Positions 18,774-28,412 of a DNA stretch of 30,350 nt are shown here, piece by piece. Position numbers and translations under genes: made by a program. The notes under the pieces were generated by a model, which was given only the letters and a program-made list of their open reading frames with translations, ran no database searches and had not been told where the DNA came from. The stretch is from Didymodactylos carnosus (lineage: Eukaryota; Rotifera; Eurotatoria; Philodinida; Philodinidae), in contig CAJNOQ010001564.1 of assembly GCA_905250885.1 (NCBI GenBank), positions 1 to 30,350 of the forward strand. Direction: 5' to 3'. Within the stretch, counting starts at the first letter, position 1. Each line of letters opens with the position of its first letter.

Positions 18774-21154
18774 TGGTGTTGTGTATCAGCATTAGCTGGT
18801 GTTAGAAACAAATACTACTCATACAAATATACGTCCATTAAAATCTTCAGGGTTATACAGAAAACATGTTTTATTTTTGTTAAACTAAAGTTTGGAGTTG
18901 TTCGCTTTTGAATCCTGACACCTGTTTTTGTGCCAGACAGGAGTAAAAGAAAAAAGGGCGAGAGCGTCGTTACTAATCATCTTTTGAATCACAATGCATA
19001 CTGACTCAATATTACTCGTAACCAAACCCCCACACGTCTGAACACATACGCTGAGCCGCTGGTTCTTGATGTATCATTCTCTCAAACCGAAGCGGTGTCG
19101 AGAAATAAGGAACTATCTGAACAAATTATATCCATCTCTCTCATATAAGAGATAAACTATCTCTAAAGTAGGATAAATATGAAGCATAAAAACTAGATCT
19201 ACGATCAACTTCTGAAATTATATTCATTCTCTTAGGGTAACAAAAATCGGGATCAAAAATCAATCTTTTTGTAGTTTTGTTGTTTTTGATCTCATATTTG
19301 TTTAGGATTTGGCTTCTTAATGTTTTACCATAAAGTATATATTTGAAAGAGAAATATAAATAATTTCTAGTTGATTTAAAGCATTTTCTAACCCCAAAAA
19401 AGTTGAAAAATTAATTAACACCAGTTTCAGAAGCGTGAAGTAAGCTGAAGTACTGTGAATAGTAATGTTTAAAAAAGCCTAATAATAGTCGTTTTATTTT
19501 TTAGAGAGTTGTTGAGTAGAAATATATTTAGATAACACAAACGTTTATTTCTATTTGGATGAAAGTTTAGACTTGGAAAATGTACGTTGAACGTTCTTTG
19601 GAAAAAAAGTTTTAAATCAACTGTACGATGGTCCTGTAGACGAGTAAGGGTCGTATTTCCGACAACTGTTTATAGGGATCTTTATCATCTTCTAACGAAA
19701 CACTTTTATCATCGGATCAGAATCGTCATGTGCAGGGCTGTGAGGTATCTAGGGCAAAAAATTCTAAAAAAGTTACGAGGGGTCTCGGGAAAATTTTGAA
19801 AAACATCTCTTTTACAAAAAAAGGACTTTTTGTCAAAAATCAAGTTCATCACAAAATCAGGTCAATGCAAGACAACAAGATATGCATTCGACGCGTCATT
19901 TTAAGCTTCACTTGATGAATTGATTGTCATCGAGATTAGAAAATATTTAATGATGATAAAATCAACTTTTTAAGGCGTTTTTTCTTACTTTTCATCGTTT
20001 GAGTGCGTACTGCACCATTCCATAGGATTATAAGGCGTGAGATGTCCTTGATGTGTCTCTCCTAAAAAGAGTACTCCAGCAAAAATACTGCAGGACTTTT
20101 GACTGTTTTAAAAACTATTATTATCCAACAATTCGGATAAAGTCAATGTAAACTCTGATACACATTCGAAGGAATCACCCATATGCATTTTAAAGGTGAA
20201 GAACATCCAGTGTATACCGCAGAAGTGCCAGCTCGCAGAATATCATGAAATCTGAATTGGTTGATTCAAATATTCAGTGGATGATGCACATTTATCTGTA
20301 TATCTCATTTGTTCAATTAGATAAGCTTTATCACTGTGGATATGCGTAGACATTCACCGAAACGGGAAACCCAAACTCGAAAGTCGCGAGTCTCGAAGGT
20401 TGGGAATTCCGTTCATCGAAATGTAGAACAGCGCAGTAGTACTAAACTGTTTTGATATAGAGGAAAAAGATCCCTTATCCTAAATTTTAAATTTTCTGTC
20501 GCCTGCCGCTGTGTAGTGAGAATAAGGAGAAAGATTTATCGTAATGTATGTTTTTTTCGAACTTTATTGAAAGTTCTTTGTGAAGGGCTCTTCCAGTTAT
20601 GAAATACCTTCGATCCGAGAATGTCTAATGGAATTCATTAGCAAGAGTGCACAAAAAACAGCCCGTTTTTTTATTTTATCTTCTATGCATTTTATTGCTC
20701 AATACGCCTGGTAAATGTTTCGATACATTTTTTTATCAAAAATGTACAACACAAAACAATAAAATTATCAAAAAATAAACGTTGATTAAAATCACTTGGA
20801 TTAATATTACATCACTTGTAGCTTTTGTTGATCTCGATAAATTTCTTGTACGTTTTTTGTCCTTAGACATAGTTAATCTATAACGAAATCAACGCAGACA
20901 GGTGACATAAGCAGTAGCAGCAACAACCATAAAGCCCCCACATCATAGCTATCCTGAAGATAGATTTAGAAACCATTAAAAACGAGATGCGCAGCATCCT
21001 AAGAAAACAATAATACCACCCTAAGAAAAAACCGAAAAGAAAACGGACAAAGCTGCAAAATAACCACGTTCTCCAAAGCTAAAACGAAAGTTATTAGAAA
21101 AAAGTGCATGAATAGCTTTGATTTATCAAAAAAAAGTGACACGTGTTTCGTTAG
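18774..21154. other. Stretch without a recognised gene
   Basis: Open frames at 19587-19915 are short, overlapping and motif-free. A possible hAT-type terminus, CAGGGCTGTGAGG, starts at 19734, with no partner end found. A loose dyad lies near 20355-20420. Nothing else is supported. Confidence 0.45.
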
Positions 21155-21364
21155 CGAGCATACTTTCACGTGATTCGTGATACCTTGCGCTTTATAATCT
21201 TTGCTACAATCTGGACATTTGTACTCATTTCTACTGTTTTTAGCTAATACTTCACGCAAGTCACAGAAGTATTAGCTAAAAACAGTAGAAATGAGTACAA
21301 ATGTCCAGGTTGTAGCAAAGATTATAAAGCGCAAGGTATCACGAATCACGTGAAAGCATGCTCG
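21155..21364. repeat. 99-bp palindromic duplication of a zinc-finger segment
   Basis: Arms 21155-21253 and 21266-21364 are reverse complements with about 97 of 99 positions identical, separated by a 12-base loop. Both arms encode the same finger in opposite directions. Such a young, tight palindrome suggests foldback replication, template switching, or the joined ends of two element copies. Confidence 0.92.
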
Positions 21365-21403
21365 AATGTTCGCTTATGGTGCGCGAGCAACAATATCAAA
21401 TGA
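21254..21403 (+). pseudogene. C2HC zinc-finger fragment, plus-strand copy
   Basis: The frame encodes EVLAKNSRNEYKCPGCSKDY followed by KAQGITNHVKACSN, a finger of C-x2-C-x11-H-x4-C type, and stops at 21401-21403. The mirror copy on the minus strand (about 21137-21259) carries CPDC and HVKVC in the same places. Such fingers occur near the N-terminus of some retroelement proteins and in nucleic-acid-binding host proteins. No initiation codon or further domain is present, so both copies are fragments. Confidence 0.5.
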
Positions 21404-22181
21404 ACAACTCGATGATCAAATGAGGATTGTTTTATACCTACCAAGAAGTGAATCTGGTATTGAATGATGTGTACAAAATACGCTGAGAAAACCTTGGTTC
21501 ATTAATTGAAGAGACTAGCTCGAAAGCAGTGAAGAAAGTACGAACACTTTTGCTTTTTGTGTGTTTTTTGTGTAATGTCTTTTGTTCTCACCGTACACCG
21601 GTGACGGTATGCGTCTAACTAACATAACACAGCAACCGAACGGTAGGGAATAACCACTCTCAAACCTCCCCTCAAATTTCGCCAGTTTGTAGAGTAGATT
21701 GAATAGTATATATCCTGAAGAATCCTCGGCGGTCCGACATTTAATGATGGAGTTGTAAATTCTTTAATTTCAAACTTTCGTTAAAATTTATGACGGAGCC
21801 CCTGACATTTCATAAGTATGTCGCCAGTAATGGCAGAAATTTGGTTCAAGTATATTTAAATGCACAACTGCTCTATTATCTTCGCAGCACGATACCGTTC
21901 ACGTATTCTTTTGACATGACCTGTTAAAATCTACAACAGCGAGAAGACAGAAAAAGACATGCCGATTTTTCTGAACAAACTCGAGACTGAGAGAGACTCA
22001 CATCAACTTGTGGGATAATTTTTTGAAGAAAATCTTGAATTGTTTGTGTGATTGTTACTTTCGCAACAACAGAAGCAGCACAGTTTGGCAGTTTCTTTTT
22101 CTGCCATTGAGAATACGTTAAATGGAAATTTGTTTTTCAATTTCATTAGTTTTTCTTTAAATGCTTCTGCTTCACCATTAT
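21404..22181. other. Stretch without a recognised gene
   Basis: No coding frame with recognisable motifs, RNA gene or strong repeat was seen in this part. Confidence 0.45.
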
Positions 22182-22292
22182 CCTGGCTGTCTATAACGCT
22201 TTTTCGCCCACTGCAGTCGACTTACGAATGGCTACAAGGGGGCGTGAACATTACCAAAATATTCCAGTGAAAAAGCGTTATAGACAGCCGGG
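22182..22292. mobile_element. 111-bp miniature inverted-repeat element
   Basis: Terminal repeats of 24-25 bp include GGCTGTCTATAACGC followed by TTTTTC at the left (22182-22206), and the reverse complement at the right (22268-22292), with one mismatch near the tip. The unpaired centre is about 60 bp. No matching target duplication was identified, so the superfamily is open. Confidence 0.7.
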
Positions 22293-23035
22293 AGACATCT
22301 TATTTTGCTCAGAATTCTTTGCTCTACAAGGCTATGCTGTTTGCAAAACTTTCTGATTAAAAGCCAAAGACTTGGTTTTCTAGCGGTCAGGTTTTCCAGA
22401 AACCCTATTATCGAGTTTTCTCATAAAATGTTGATATACACCTCAACTGATAGAAAAATCTTCGGGCTATTCAAAACAGTATTCAGATTTGTTGCAGTTT
22501 TTAGTGAAAAATCAAAAACAAAGGAGTTCTGATGGTTAGGACACACTGTACTGCATATATAACACCCAAACGCTTCTTTTGCATATCTTTAATGACTGCC
22601 TCCATCTGTCTAGATATTCTGGTCAGCTCAGTTTGTACATTCAATTTTGTATCTAAGCGCATAAAAATCCATGGATTTTTTCACATTTCTGTCTGTGTCT
22701 TTTAATAGTGTAAGAGAGGATATTGTTAATATAGAGTAAAATAGTTTTTTTAGTAGTACTACTTTACGATTTGAAGGAAACGAGTAGAAAAACTTGACTT
22801 CTATTCATCATCAGCATCTAAAAGATAATAAAATCTGAGAAACAGGTGTATCACATTAGTTAGAAGTAGAAAAAACAGGGAGAGTACTAAGTACTAAGTT
22901 CCTTCAAACCTTTTAAACCAGTAAATACCGCAGCCGCAGCAGTACAAATTTTTGAAAACATCGCAATAGCCATCTAAATAGAAAAGAAAATCTATCTGAT
23001 GTGAAGAAATCAACAGGCTTCGTAGCGGCTCCTCG
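22293..23035. other. Stretch without a recognised gene
   Basis: A 75-codon plus-strand frame at 22305-22532 lacks motifs. A small direct repeat, AGTACTAAGTACTAAGT, lies near 22883. No gene is supported. Confidence 0.45.
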
Positions 23036-23708
23036 TCAAAATATAGGAACATATAGGATTTTGCGCTAAATTTTTTATAGGAGTTTTCCTAAATATAGGA
23101 CCTATATAGGATGATATTTCAGCCCTGAAAAACTCGAAGTTTTGTTTTTTTCTAAGGATTACTGGTTTTTCAAAAGTTTTCTCCCCAAGGTTTTCCAGAA
23201 AACCAAAAATGGTGAGCAAAAAAAACATCGTATCCCTCCCAGGCGGCTTGCGGACCTAACACAGGAAAACCTTTGTCCAAAAGGAAAGAAAATCGAACCA
23301 TTTTTACCAAAAGCAGGAGGGACATCACTGTAAAAAAAAGCGGAGAATAGTCAACAGTAAAACCGTTTATGATAGATTAATCAATGAAAAAAGAGTTTAT
23401 GAATTTGCAACGTATAATAAACCGTTTTCTATCGTACTTGATGAAGGTATAAACCCTTTTTTCGTTTATGCAGCACTTCAAAAGCAAAGAGAAAAGATTT
23501 ATTATACGTTGCAAATTCATAAAACCTTATTTTTTCAGTGATCTTCTGGCCGCACCACTACTGAAAAAATATAACGAAAATGCATTAATTTTGCACAAAG
23601 TCTTCATTTTTTCTAATAGATAGGAAATATAGGAAAATTCATCGAAAAATAGGAATTATAGGATCATTTTTTCAAATATAGGAAATATAGGACGACTATG
23701 AAGCCTAG
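23036..23708. repeat. Two direct copies of an ATATAGGA-rich transposon-like end
   Basis: Segments 23036-23129 and 23618-23708 share scattered ATATAGGA motifs. They end in the same orientation as ATATAGGATGATATTTCAG-CCCTG and ATATAGGACGACTATGAAG-CCTAG. The reverse complement, CAGGGCTG, is a common hAT-type terminus. They look like two truncated copies of one element's end, with a MITE (23326-23540) between them. Confidence 0.45.
23326..23540. mobile_element. CACTGNAAAAAA-ended foldback MITE
   Basis: The left end CACTGTAAAAAAAAG (23326) faces the right end CTTATTTTTTCAGTG (23540). Inside, arms near 23393-23422 and 23497-23525 pair almost perfectly (ATGAATTTGCAACGTATAAT and its complement). The outer five bases match those of the MITE at 18553-18773, but the interiors differ. 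The flanking dinucleotide is AT on both sides. Confidence 0.7.
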
Positions 23709-24200
23709 AAATCAAATAAATTTCATTTTCATGAGATAATGTTCCTCTGTGATCTATTAATACATTTTTAGTTTTTCTTTTCTTGCATGTGGGCGTGACT
23801 CCTCACCCACACCCTGAAACTTTCAGCTCTCTTCGTTCACTCTGTACTGATATAGAAACATCATGTCTCGTTGTGTATTTAGGCGATATGAAGTATCTTT
23901 TACTGTGGCTTCAGTAAAGGAAGAATGAAAAAGAGCTAAACCGTTCACAATAAACTACTCTTGTAAAGAATCATATCTGTACAACGTTTCATGTCGCAAT
24001 TCATCTTGAGTCTAGCATGCCATGGTCCAGGTTTCATCCCGGCTCAAGTAATCATCAGATAGCTTTAACTCTGCTGTACTTGTTCGAATAATTCCGAAGA
24101 ATCATAAACGAAGTACAATAATCTATACCGAACTTTACAATCTTAGTCGAAAGTAAAGAACAATAGATATCACTATAGGCAGGGTGTGAGGGAGAGTGCA
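23709..24200. other. Stretch without a recognised gene
   Basis: No coding or RNA feature was recognised before the ribozyme motif. A B-box-like GGTTTCATCCC at 24030-24040 lacks a matching A box or acceptor stem. Confidence 0.4.
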
Positions 24201-24260
24201 GATAAGAGAATACCACGACGCGTTTCGTCCTAATTTCAAGGACTCATCAGGTGATTTATC
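24201..24260 (-). ncRNA. Hammerhead ribozyme motif, type I
   Basis: On the minus strand, reading from 24260: stem I strand GATAA-ATCAC; conserved CTGATGA; stem II GTCC/GGAC with a 9-base loop; conserved GAAA; a minimal stem III ACGCGT; then C and the cleavage site (between 24217 and 24216); and the returning stem I strand GTGGT-ATTCTC-TTATC. Stem I pairs as ATCAC/GTGGT and GATAA/TTATC with a 6-base bulge, a place where tertiary contact with loop II is expected. All invariant core bases are present. Very short stem III versions are known from Penelope-like retroelements and retrozymes, where they process RNA, often as dimers. No second copy or reverse transcriptase is seen here. Confidence 0.85.
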
Positions 24261-24338
24261 AAAATCCGCATAAAAATTCAATACATCTTTAAATTAGCAG
24301 GACAAATCCTCTAATATTAAAGAAACATTAAATTTTAA

Positions 24339-24558
24339 CCCTTTCCGGCCGGATGTTGCCATTTGGCAACATTTTGCAATATCACCTTATGATTTATCTT
24401 AAAGTGATGAGATATAGTTCCTTAAGCGATTTGATAATTAATTACATCCATTTTAGAGCAAACCTATGCCTTCTCAGGAAAGGAGAAAGCTGTTATTGGC
24501 GAGAGGGATGAATTGCCCTCTTGGCATGTTGCCATTTGGCAACATCCGGCCGTAAGGG
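24339..24558. mobile_element. piggyBac-like MITE with hairpin termini
   Basis: The left end CCCTTTCCGGCCGGATGTTG (24339) and the reverse complement of the right end, CCCTTACGGCCGGATGTTG (24558), match over about 36 bp. Each contains the palindrome ATGTTGCC-AWW-GGCAACAT. TTAA, the piggyBac target, directly precedes the left end (24335-24338). The right flank is TACA, a degraded TTAA. At 220 bp there is no room for a transposase, so it would have moved with one supplied elsewhere. Confidence 0.8.
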
Positions 24559-25343
24559 TACAAAAGTTGGAAAAAGTGTTTTCCTCGATGGAAGTTCAAT
24601 AATTTGGTATTAGTTTTTGGTCCAGACCAGAAACTGAAACGAATAGACAAATCTTCATTCGGATTTGATTCGACCCACTTAATGAATACAAAAAAGAATA
24701 AGCTATTATTTTCGCACGCTCTCTATTATATCTTGACGTTCTCTTCTGCCCAAAGCACCCCTATTCATTTCTGTGCTAATATATCATTTCGTTATCTAAT
24801 CTATCAATAATTATTTAGAAATATTGGAACTATTAATGCACCAAAAGCTCATCATTAAGTACTTGATGTCAACGTTCTTATGAAAAATAGCACGGATTCG
24901 CTCGAATAATGGATGTTTAGTCTCACAGAATATGGTTATGAAAAGCAGTCAGACATCAATCAGCCGAAAAATTTGAAATGAAGTATAATAGCTTATCCAA
25001 GTCAAGAATTTATCTTTTACAAATAAGTCAAAAACATGCCTAAAAAAGAAAAGATAGAGTTCAGTGGATAATCTGTAGTTTATCAAGAGATAAGAACATA
25101 TTACACCGATGTACTCATGTTATTATAAGCTTGAACTTCATTTCATACGCGGCGAAGTTATTAGGCTCGGGTAGACTCGAGAGCTCCCTGAACTGGAAGA
25201 CCGAAGGTGAGGTAAGGATGAATTTGTCTATACTGAATTCCGTCTATACGGTCGTCAGCAAAATCCTTCTTGTAATTGGCATCATTATCATATAAACGAT
25301 ATTGAACATACGGTACTTATATTAAAAAGTTTCAGTTTTCAAA
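24559..25343. other. Stretch without a recognised gene
   Basis: A 68-codon plus-strand frame at 24604-24810 lacks motifs. No repeat or RNA gene was recognised. Confidence 0.45.
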
Positions 25344-25574
25344 ATGGGTCAATTGAAACAGACTTCCGAAAAATGGGGGCTGAGTCCCCATCGGTACTTC
25401 CCTGGTTACGCTACTAACATTGTTGTGAAAAAAAGGAACACAGGCAGGGTCTCAACTACTACTGACTTCAAGTTTTACCAGTTGGCCAGGAGAAGCCAGG
25501 GACACTACGCTTTTCGGCATGAACACAGGTTGAAGATCGTAACGGAGAGAATATATCCTATTCCGCGATGTTGA
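25344..25574 (+). CDS. Hypothetical small basic ORF
   Basis: A 76-codon frame starts MGQLKQTSEKWGLSPHR at an ATG and is rich in Arg, Lys and aromatic residues, with less AT bias than neighbouring frames. No domain, signal peptide or family is recognised, and no second exon is evident. It sits just before the GGAATTCC-rich repeats and may belong to a repeat. Confidence 0.2.
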   Translation: MGQLKQTSEKWGLSPHRYFPGYATNIVVKKRNTGRVSTTTDFKFYQLARRSQGHYAFRHEHRLKIVTERIYPIPRC

Positions 25575-25589
25575 TCATTGAGGAATCAC

Positions 25590-25935
25590 TTCCGCCCACG
25601 CAATCAGGTCCCAGGAATTCCGGGCACTAGATCACCACTCAACCGACCGAATTCCGGAATCAGCAGGGATTCCTAGGAGTTCAGGTATCACTTAAAGCGA
25701 ATATGCGCAAACTTACATGATTAAAGCCGTACAACTTATTCTACACCGGAATTCCCGGAATTTCTTCAATGCAGAATCTAAAGCAATAACTAGGAATTCG
25801 TCGAAAATCCGATATTACTTGGAGTGAATATGCGTATACTTCTATGATTAAAGCTATGCAAGTTATGCTACACCGAATTCCCGGAATCGCTCCAAAGGGG
25901 AATCGCAAGGTATAACTGGCAATTCCGATAAAATG
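25590..25935. repeat. Tandem repeat of about 127 bp, rich in GGAATTCC
   Basis: A unit starting GAATATGCG at 25699 recurs at 25826, with shared ATGATTAAAGC and CTACACCG plus GAATTCCCGGAAT. A partial earlier unit is suggested by GGAATTCCGG at 25616 and 25650. Divergence is about 20 percent by eye. A GT microsatellite follows at 25934-25949. Confidence 0.7.
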
Positions 25936-26201
25936 TGTGTGTGTGTGTTTATTTGCCAAATTTAAACATGTAGCCGGTGTCAAAGCTGACCGGGACAAAT
26001 CCAAAATTGTAGAAAAACAAATAGTTTTGGTTTAAAAATAGAAAAAGAACGTTTAAATATTCGAAGGAATTTTCGTAAGCAGCCAAAAAATGCGAAGAAA
26101 TTTTTAAAATATGTTGGTACCGAGACACTAATACCTCAATATGTCGATTTCGGATACCTGCCACGGACTCAAGCACAGCGATAAAATGGCAAGAAAAAAT
26201 A

Positions 26202-26400
26202 AAATCGGGTGAGGTAAGGTACAGAAGAGAAGAGAAGCTAACACAATATAACATAAGCTAAGATAAAATAAGATCGGGTGAGGTAAGGTAGAGAAGGAAA
26301 GAGAAGTTAAGATAGCGTAAGATAGGATTGAGTAAAGGAAGGCAGACAAGAGGAGAAAAGTCAAGATAACATTTGATGGACTAAGATAGAGTAAAGTAAC
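26202..26400. repeat. Purine-rich tandem repeat of about 68 bp
   Basis: ATCGGGTGAGGTAAGGTA occurs at about 26204 and again at 26272, followed by AGAGAAG- and TAAGATA-rich sequence. A third, more diverged copy follows from about 26330. The minus-strand frame here (reiterated LPHPILF) is only a translation of the repeat. Confidence 0.7.
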
Positions 26401-27059
26401 GTTTACTGAAATTTACTGGAACTTCTTCAGAAAACTGCGATGGTGGTTCTAGTTTGTTTTTTTGATTTTAGTTTTCTTCTGCGAAATCTTATTCGGGACA
26501 TTTGTTTTCCACACAATATTACGCCTAAAAACATATTTGTGTGTTTTGCCTTGTTTAAAACGCTCGGTCTGTGATTATATGAGGTACTTTGTGTATGGAG
26601 AAGAAAATGTTTTGTACTCGAGTTCTGAAACTCTTTTGTAAATCAGCGTATGTTCAGAAATATGTTCTGGAAGTATACACATTGCTGTACATAATCAGTA
26701 TAAGTTGCTTTGAAACAGGCTCATGTGATCTATACATATTAGGAATCGCAAAACAAACAGAAAAGAAACAAAGAAAGAGTGCAGAAAATCACTTATGTCG
26801 ATCACTGCTGAAGCACGCGCAAATCGCCAGCCATCCTCGATTGCAGTTCTCGCTGTCTTCTCTACTTTCATTCATCCTAGTTTACTGCGAGCGCTGTATC
26901 TGATCTTTCAGCACAATGCTTAATTTACTTAAAAGGTCTCCACCTTACCTAAGCGCGCCTTACCATGTCCTATTTTAGGCTATATAAGCATGACGTCAGG
27001 ACCAAAATGCATCTGTGTCATTTTCATTTTTGCATCCTGCATTTTTTTCCCACGCGAAA

Positions 27060-27240
27060 AAACGTACCCCCTTTGAAGATATTAAGATATTTAGATATTA
27101 CTAAACGTACCCCTCCTAGATATTTAGATATTTACAGTGCAGGTTGATATTTTGTAGGCTCCTTATCTTATCTTATTTCTTAGATATTTACAGGTTTAAA
27201 TTTTCTAGGCTTATATATTTAGATGTTTACATTTTTCAGT
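27060..27240. repeat. AGATATTTAGATATTTACA-type reiterated motif
   Basis: Inside the centre of the long inverted repeat, TTAGATATT/AGATATTTACA motifs occur about six times. ACGTACCCC occurs twice (27062 and 27105). The spacing is irregular. Confidence 0.5.
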
Positions 27241-27286
27241 TTGTGAAAAAGTTCGCCTTACAGTCACAAGCGAACGAAATTTATTT

Positions 27287-27410
27287 TGCTATTAGTAGAT
27301 AAAAAATTTAAGAGAAAGGAGTGCGCGGTGTGTTAAAAATACTAAGATTCTACATGGTGCATTAAAAGAAAATTTTTTTTTATTCTTAAATTTTTTATCT
27401 ACTAATAGCA
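27287..27410. repeat. 27-bp stem hairpin at the inner edge of the inverted repeat
   Basis: TGCTATTAGTAGATAAAAAA and the following TTTAAGA (27287-27313) are the exact reverse complement of 27384-27410, with a 70-base loop. The right strand of this stem overlaps the start of the right inverted-repeat arm by three bases, so two dyads meet here. Confidence 0.85.
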
Positions 27411-27709
27411 GTAAACTAGGATGAATGAAAGTAGAGAAGACAGCGAGAACTGCAATCGAGGATGGCTGGCGATTTGCGCGTGCTTCAGCAGATAAGAAAC
27501 AAAGAAAGAGTGCAGAAAATCACTTATGTCGATCACTGCTTTTGTTTTGCGATTCCTAATATGTATAGATCACATGAGCCTGTTTCAAAGCAACTTATAC
27601 TGATTATGTACAGCAATGTGTATACTTCCAGAACATATTTGTTCTTGTTGTTGTGATATTCTGTGGAAAACAAATGTCCCGAATAAGATTTCGCAGAAGA
27701 AAACTAAAA

Positions 27710-28366
27710 TCAAAAAAACAAACTAGAACCACCATCGCAGTTTTCTGAAGAAGTTCCATTAATACTTCTGGTAAAAATTGAAGGACATGTATAAAATGTA
27801 CCATCACCGTACCAATGTTCTTGTTGCGATAGATGAACGATATCACCGTATGACGAGAAAATGAGTGAACGAGTGCCAGCAAGTAATCCATCATATAATA
27901 AAAATGATTCACCATTTGTTGTTTTACAGTATGTGTCCGGTAATGGAAATGGCAATTGTTCTATTGTATGTGGAACTGGTGGACGATTTTTCCGACGATG
28001 TCTTTGTAATATATTTTTCATTATATGCAGTGGTGGTAAGTTAGTAAGTAAATCAGTTGATGAAGATTGACGATTGGCATTATTATATGCTTCTTCAACT
28101 ATACAGTCAATTGGACCTGCGTCTGCAGTACTTTTACGTTTTAACGATTTTCTAATTTTCAATATTTTTGCACAAGATTCATCTGGTAAATGTGTGTGAT
28201 TATAACGTACGACGACTGATAAATCTGGATAAGTTGTTGCTGTTGCTTTGCATTGTACACATACCCAGTATTCCGAATTTATATTTTTACGTTTAAAACA
28301 ATATCGATAGCCAAGATGATTTAGTTGTCTTTTACCATGAGTAGATTCAACGAAGTTCGCAGACAT
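27710..28366 (-). CDS. FLYWCH zinc-finger protein with truncated MULE transposase domain
   Basis: The ATG at 28364-28366 opens a 218-residue frame. Residues about 10-60 form a FLYWCH finger: LGYRYCFKRK, WVCVQC with Cys36 and Cys39, then His57-x-His59. A basic linker (63-80) follows, then a helical region, and the start of a MULE-type transposase fold with DGTFYTCPSIF. Its Asp188 corresponds to the first catalytic acid. The similarity stops near residue 200, where the long inverted repeat begins (27758); the last 16 residues are encoded by repeat sequence. Two of the three catalytic acids are missing, so it cannot transpose but could still bind DNA. FLYWCH-MULE proteins are common in bdelloids, both as transposons and as host genes. 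Confidence 0.72.
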   Translation of the reverse strand: MSANFVESTHGKRQLNHLGYRYCFKRKNINSEYWVCVQCKATATTYPDLSVVVRYNHTHLPDESCAKILKIRKSLKRKSTADAGPIDCIVEEAYNNANRQSSSTDLLTNLPPLHIMKNILQRHRRKNRPPVPHTIEQLPFPLPDTYCKTTNGESFLLYDGLLAGTRSLIFSSYGDIVHLSQQEHWYGDGTFYTCPSIFTRSINGTSSENCDGGSSLFF

Positions 28367-28404
28367 TTTCGAATAACTGTGAGATAAGTACGGTTTATCC
28401 GACC

Positions 28405-28412
28405 TTTATATA
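28405..28412 (-). promoter_or_regulatory. Possible TATA box of the FLYWCH gene
   Basis: The minus strand reads CTTATATAAAGG, with TATATAAA 39 bp above the ATG. Transcription from it would start about 10 bases before the coding region, giving a very short leader. Confidence 0.4.

Larger units (their letters stand above)
26417..27758. repeat. Long inverted repeat with one flipped internal block
   Basis: The left arm is 26417-26888 and the right arm 27408-27758, with a 519-bp centre. The outer roughly 95 bp are identical, as are the stretches 26664-26756 and 26811-26888 against their partners. The left arm carries about 120 extra bases (around 26515-26655). The block 26764-26809 and its partner 27495-27540 are identical over 46 bp but lie in the same orientation, so one has been inverted inside its arm. 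The right arm's outer edge covers the last 16 codons of the FLYWCH gene. Confidence 0.9.

Noticed and set aside
20355..20420. Small MITE with loose dyad around CCGAAACGGG and TTCCGTTCATCG
   Set aside because: Pairing is too interrupted to set it apart from chance.
24021..24060. tRNA B box (GGTTTCATCCC)
   Set aside because: There is no A box, acceptor stem or T-stem pairing nearby.
26128..26364. Minus-strand ORF with reiterated LPHPILF motif
   Set aside because: It is the translation of a purine-rich 68-bp tandem repeat, with no domain.
26417..27758. Complete foldback transposon inserted in the FLYWCH gene
   Set aside because: No target-site duplication is visible, and the rest of the MULE domain is not found on the other side, so it is annotated only as an inverted repeat.
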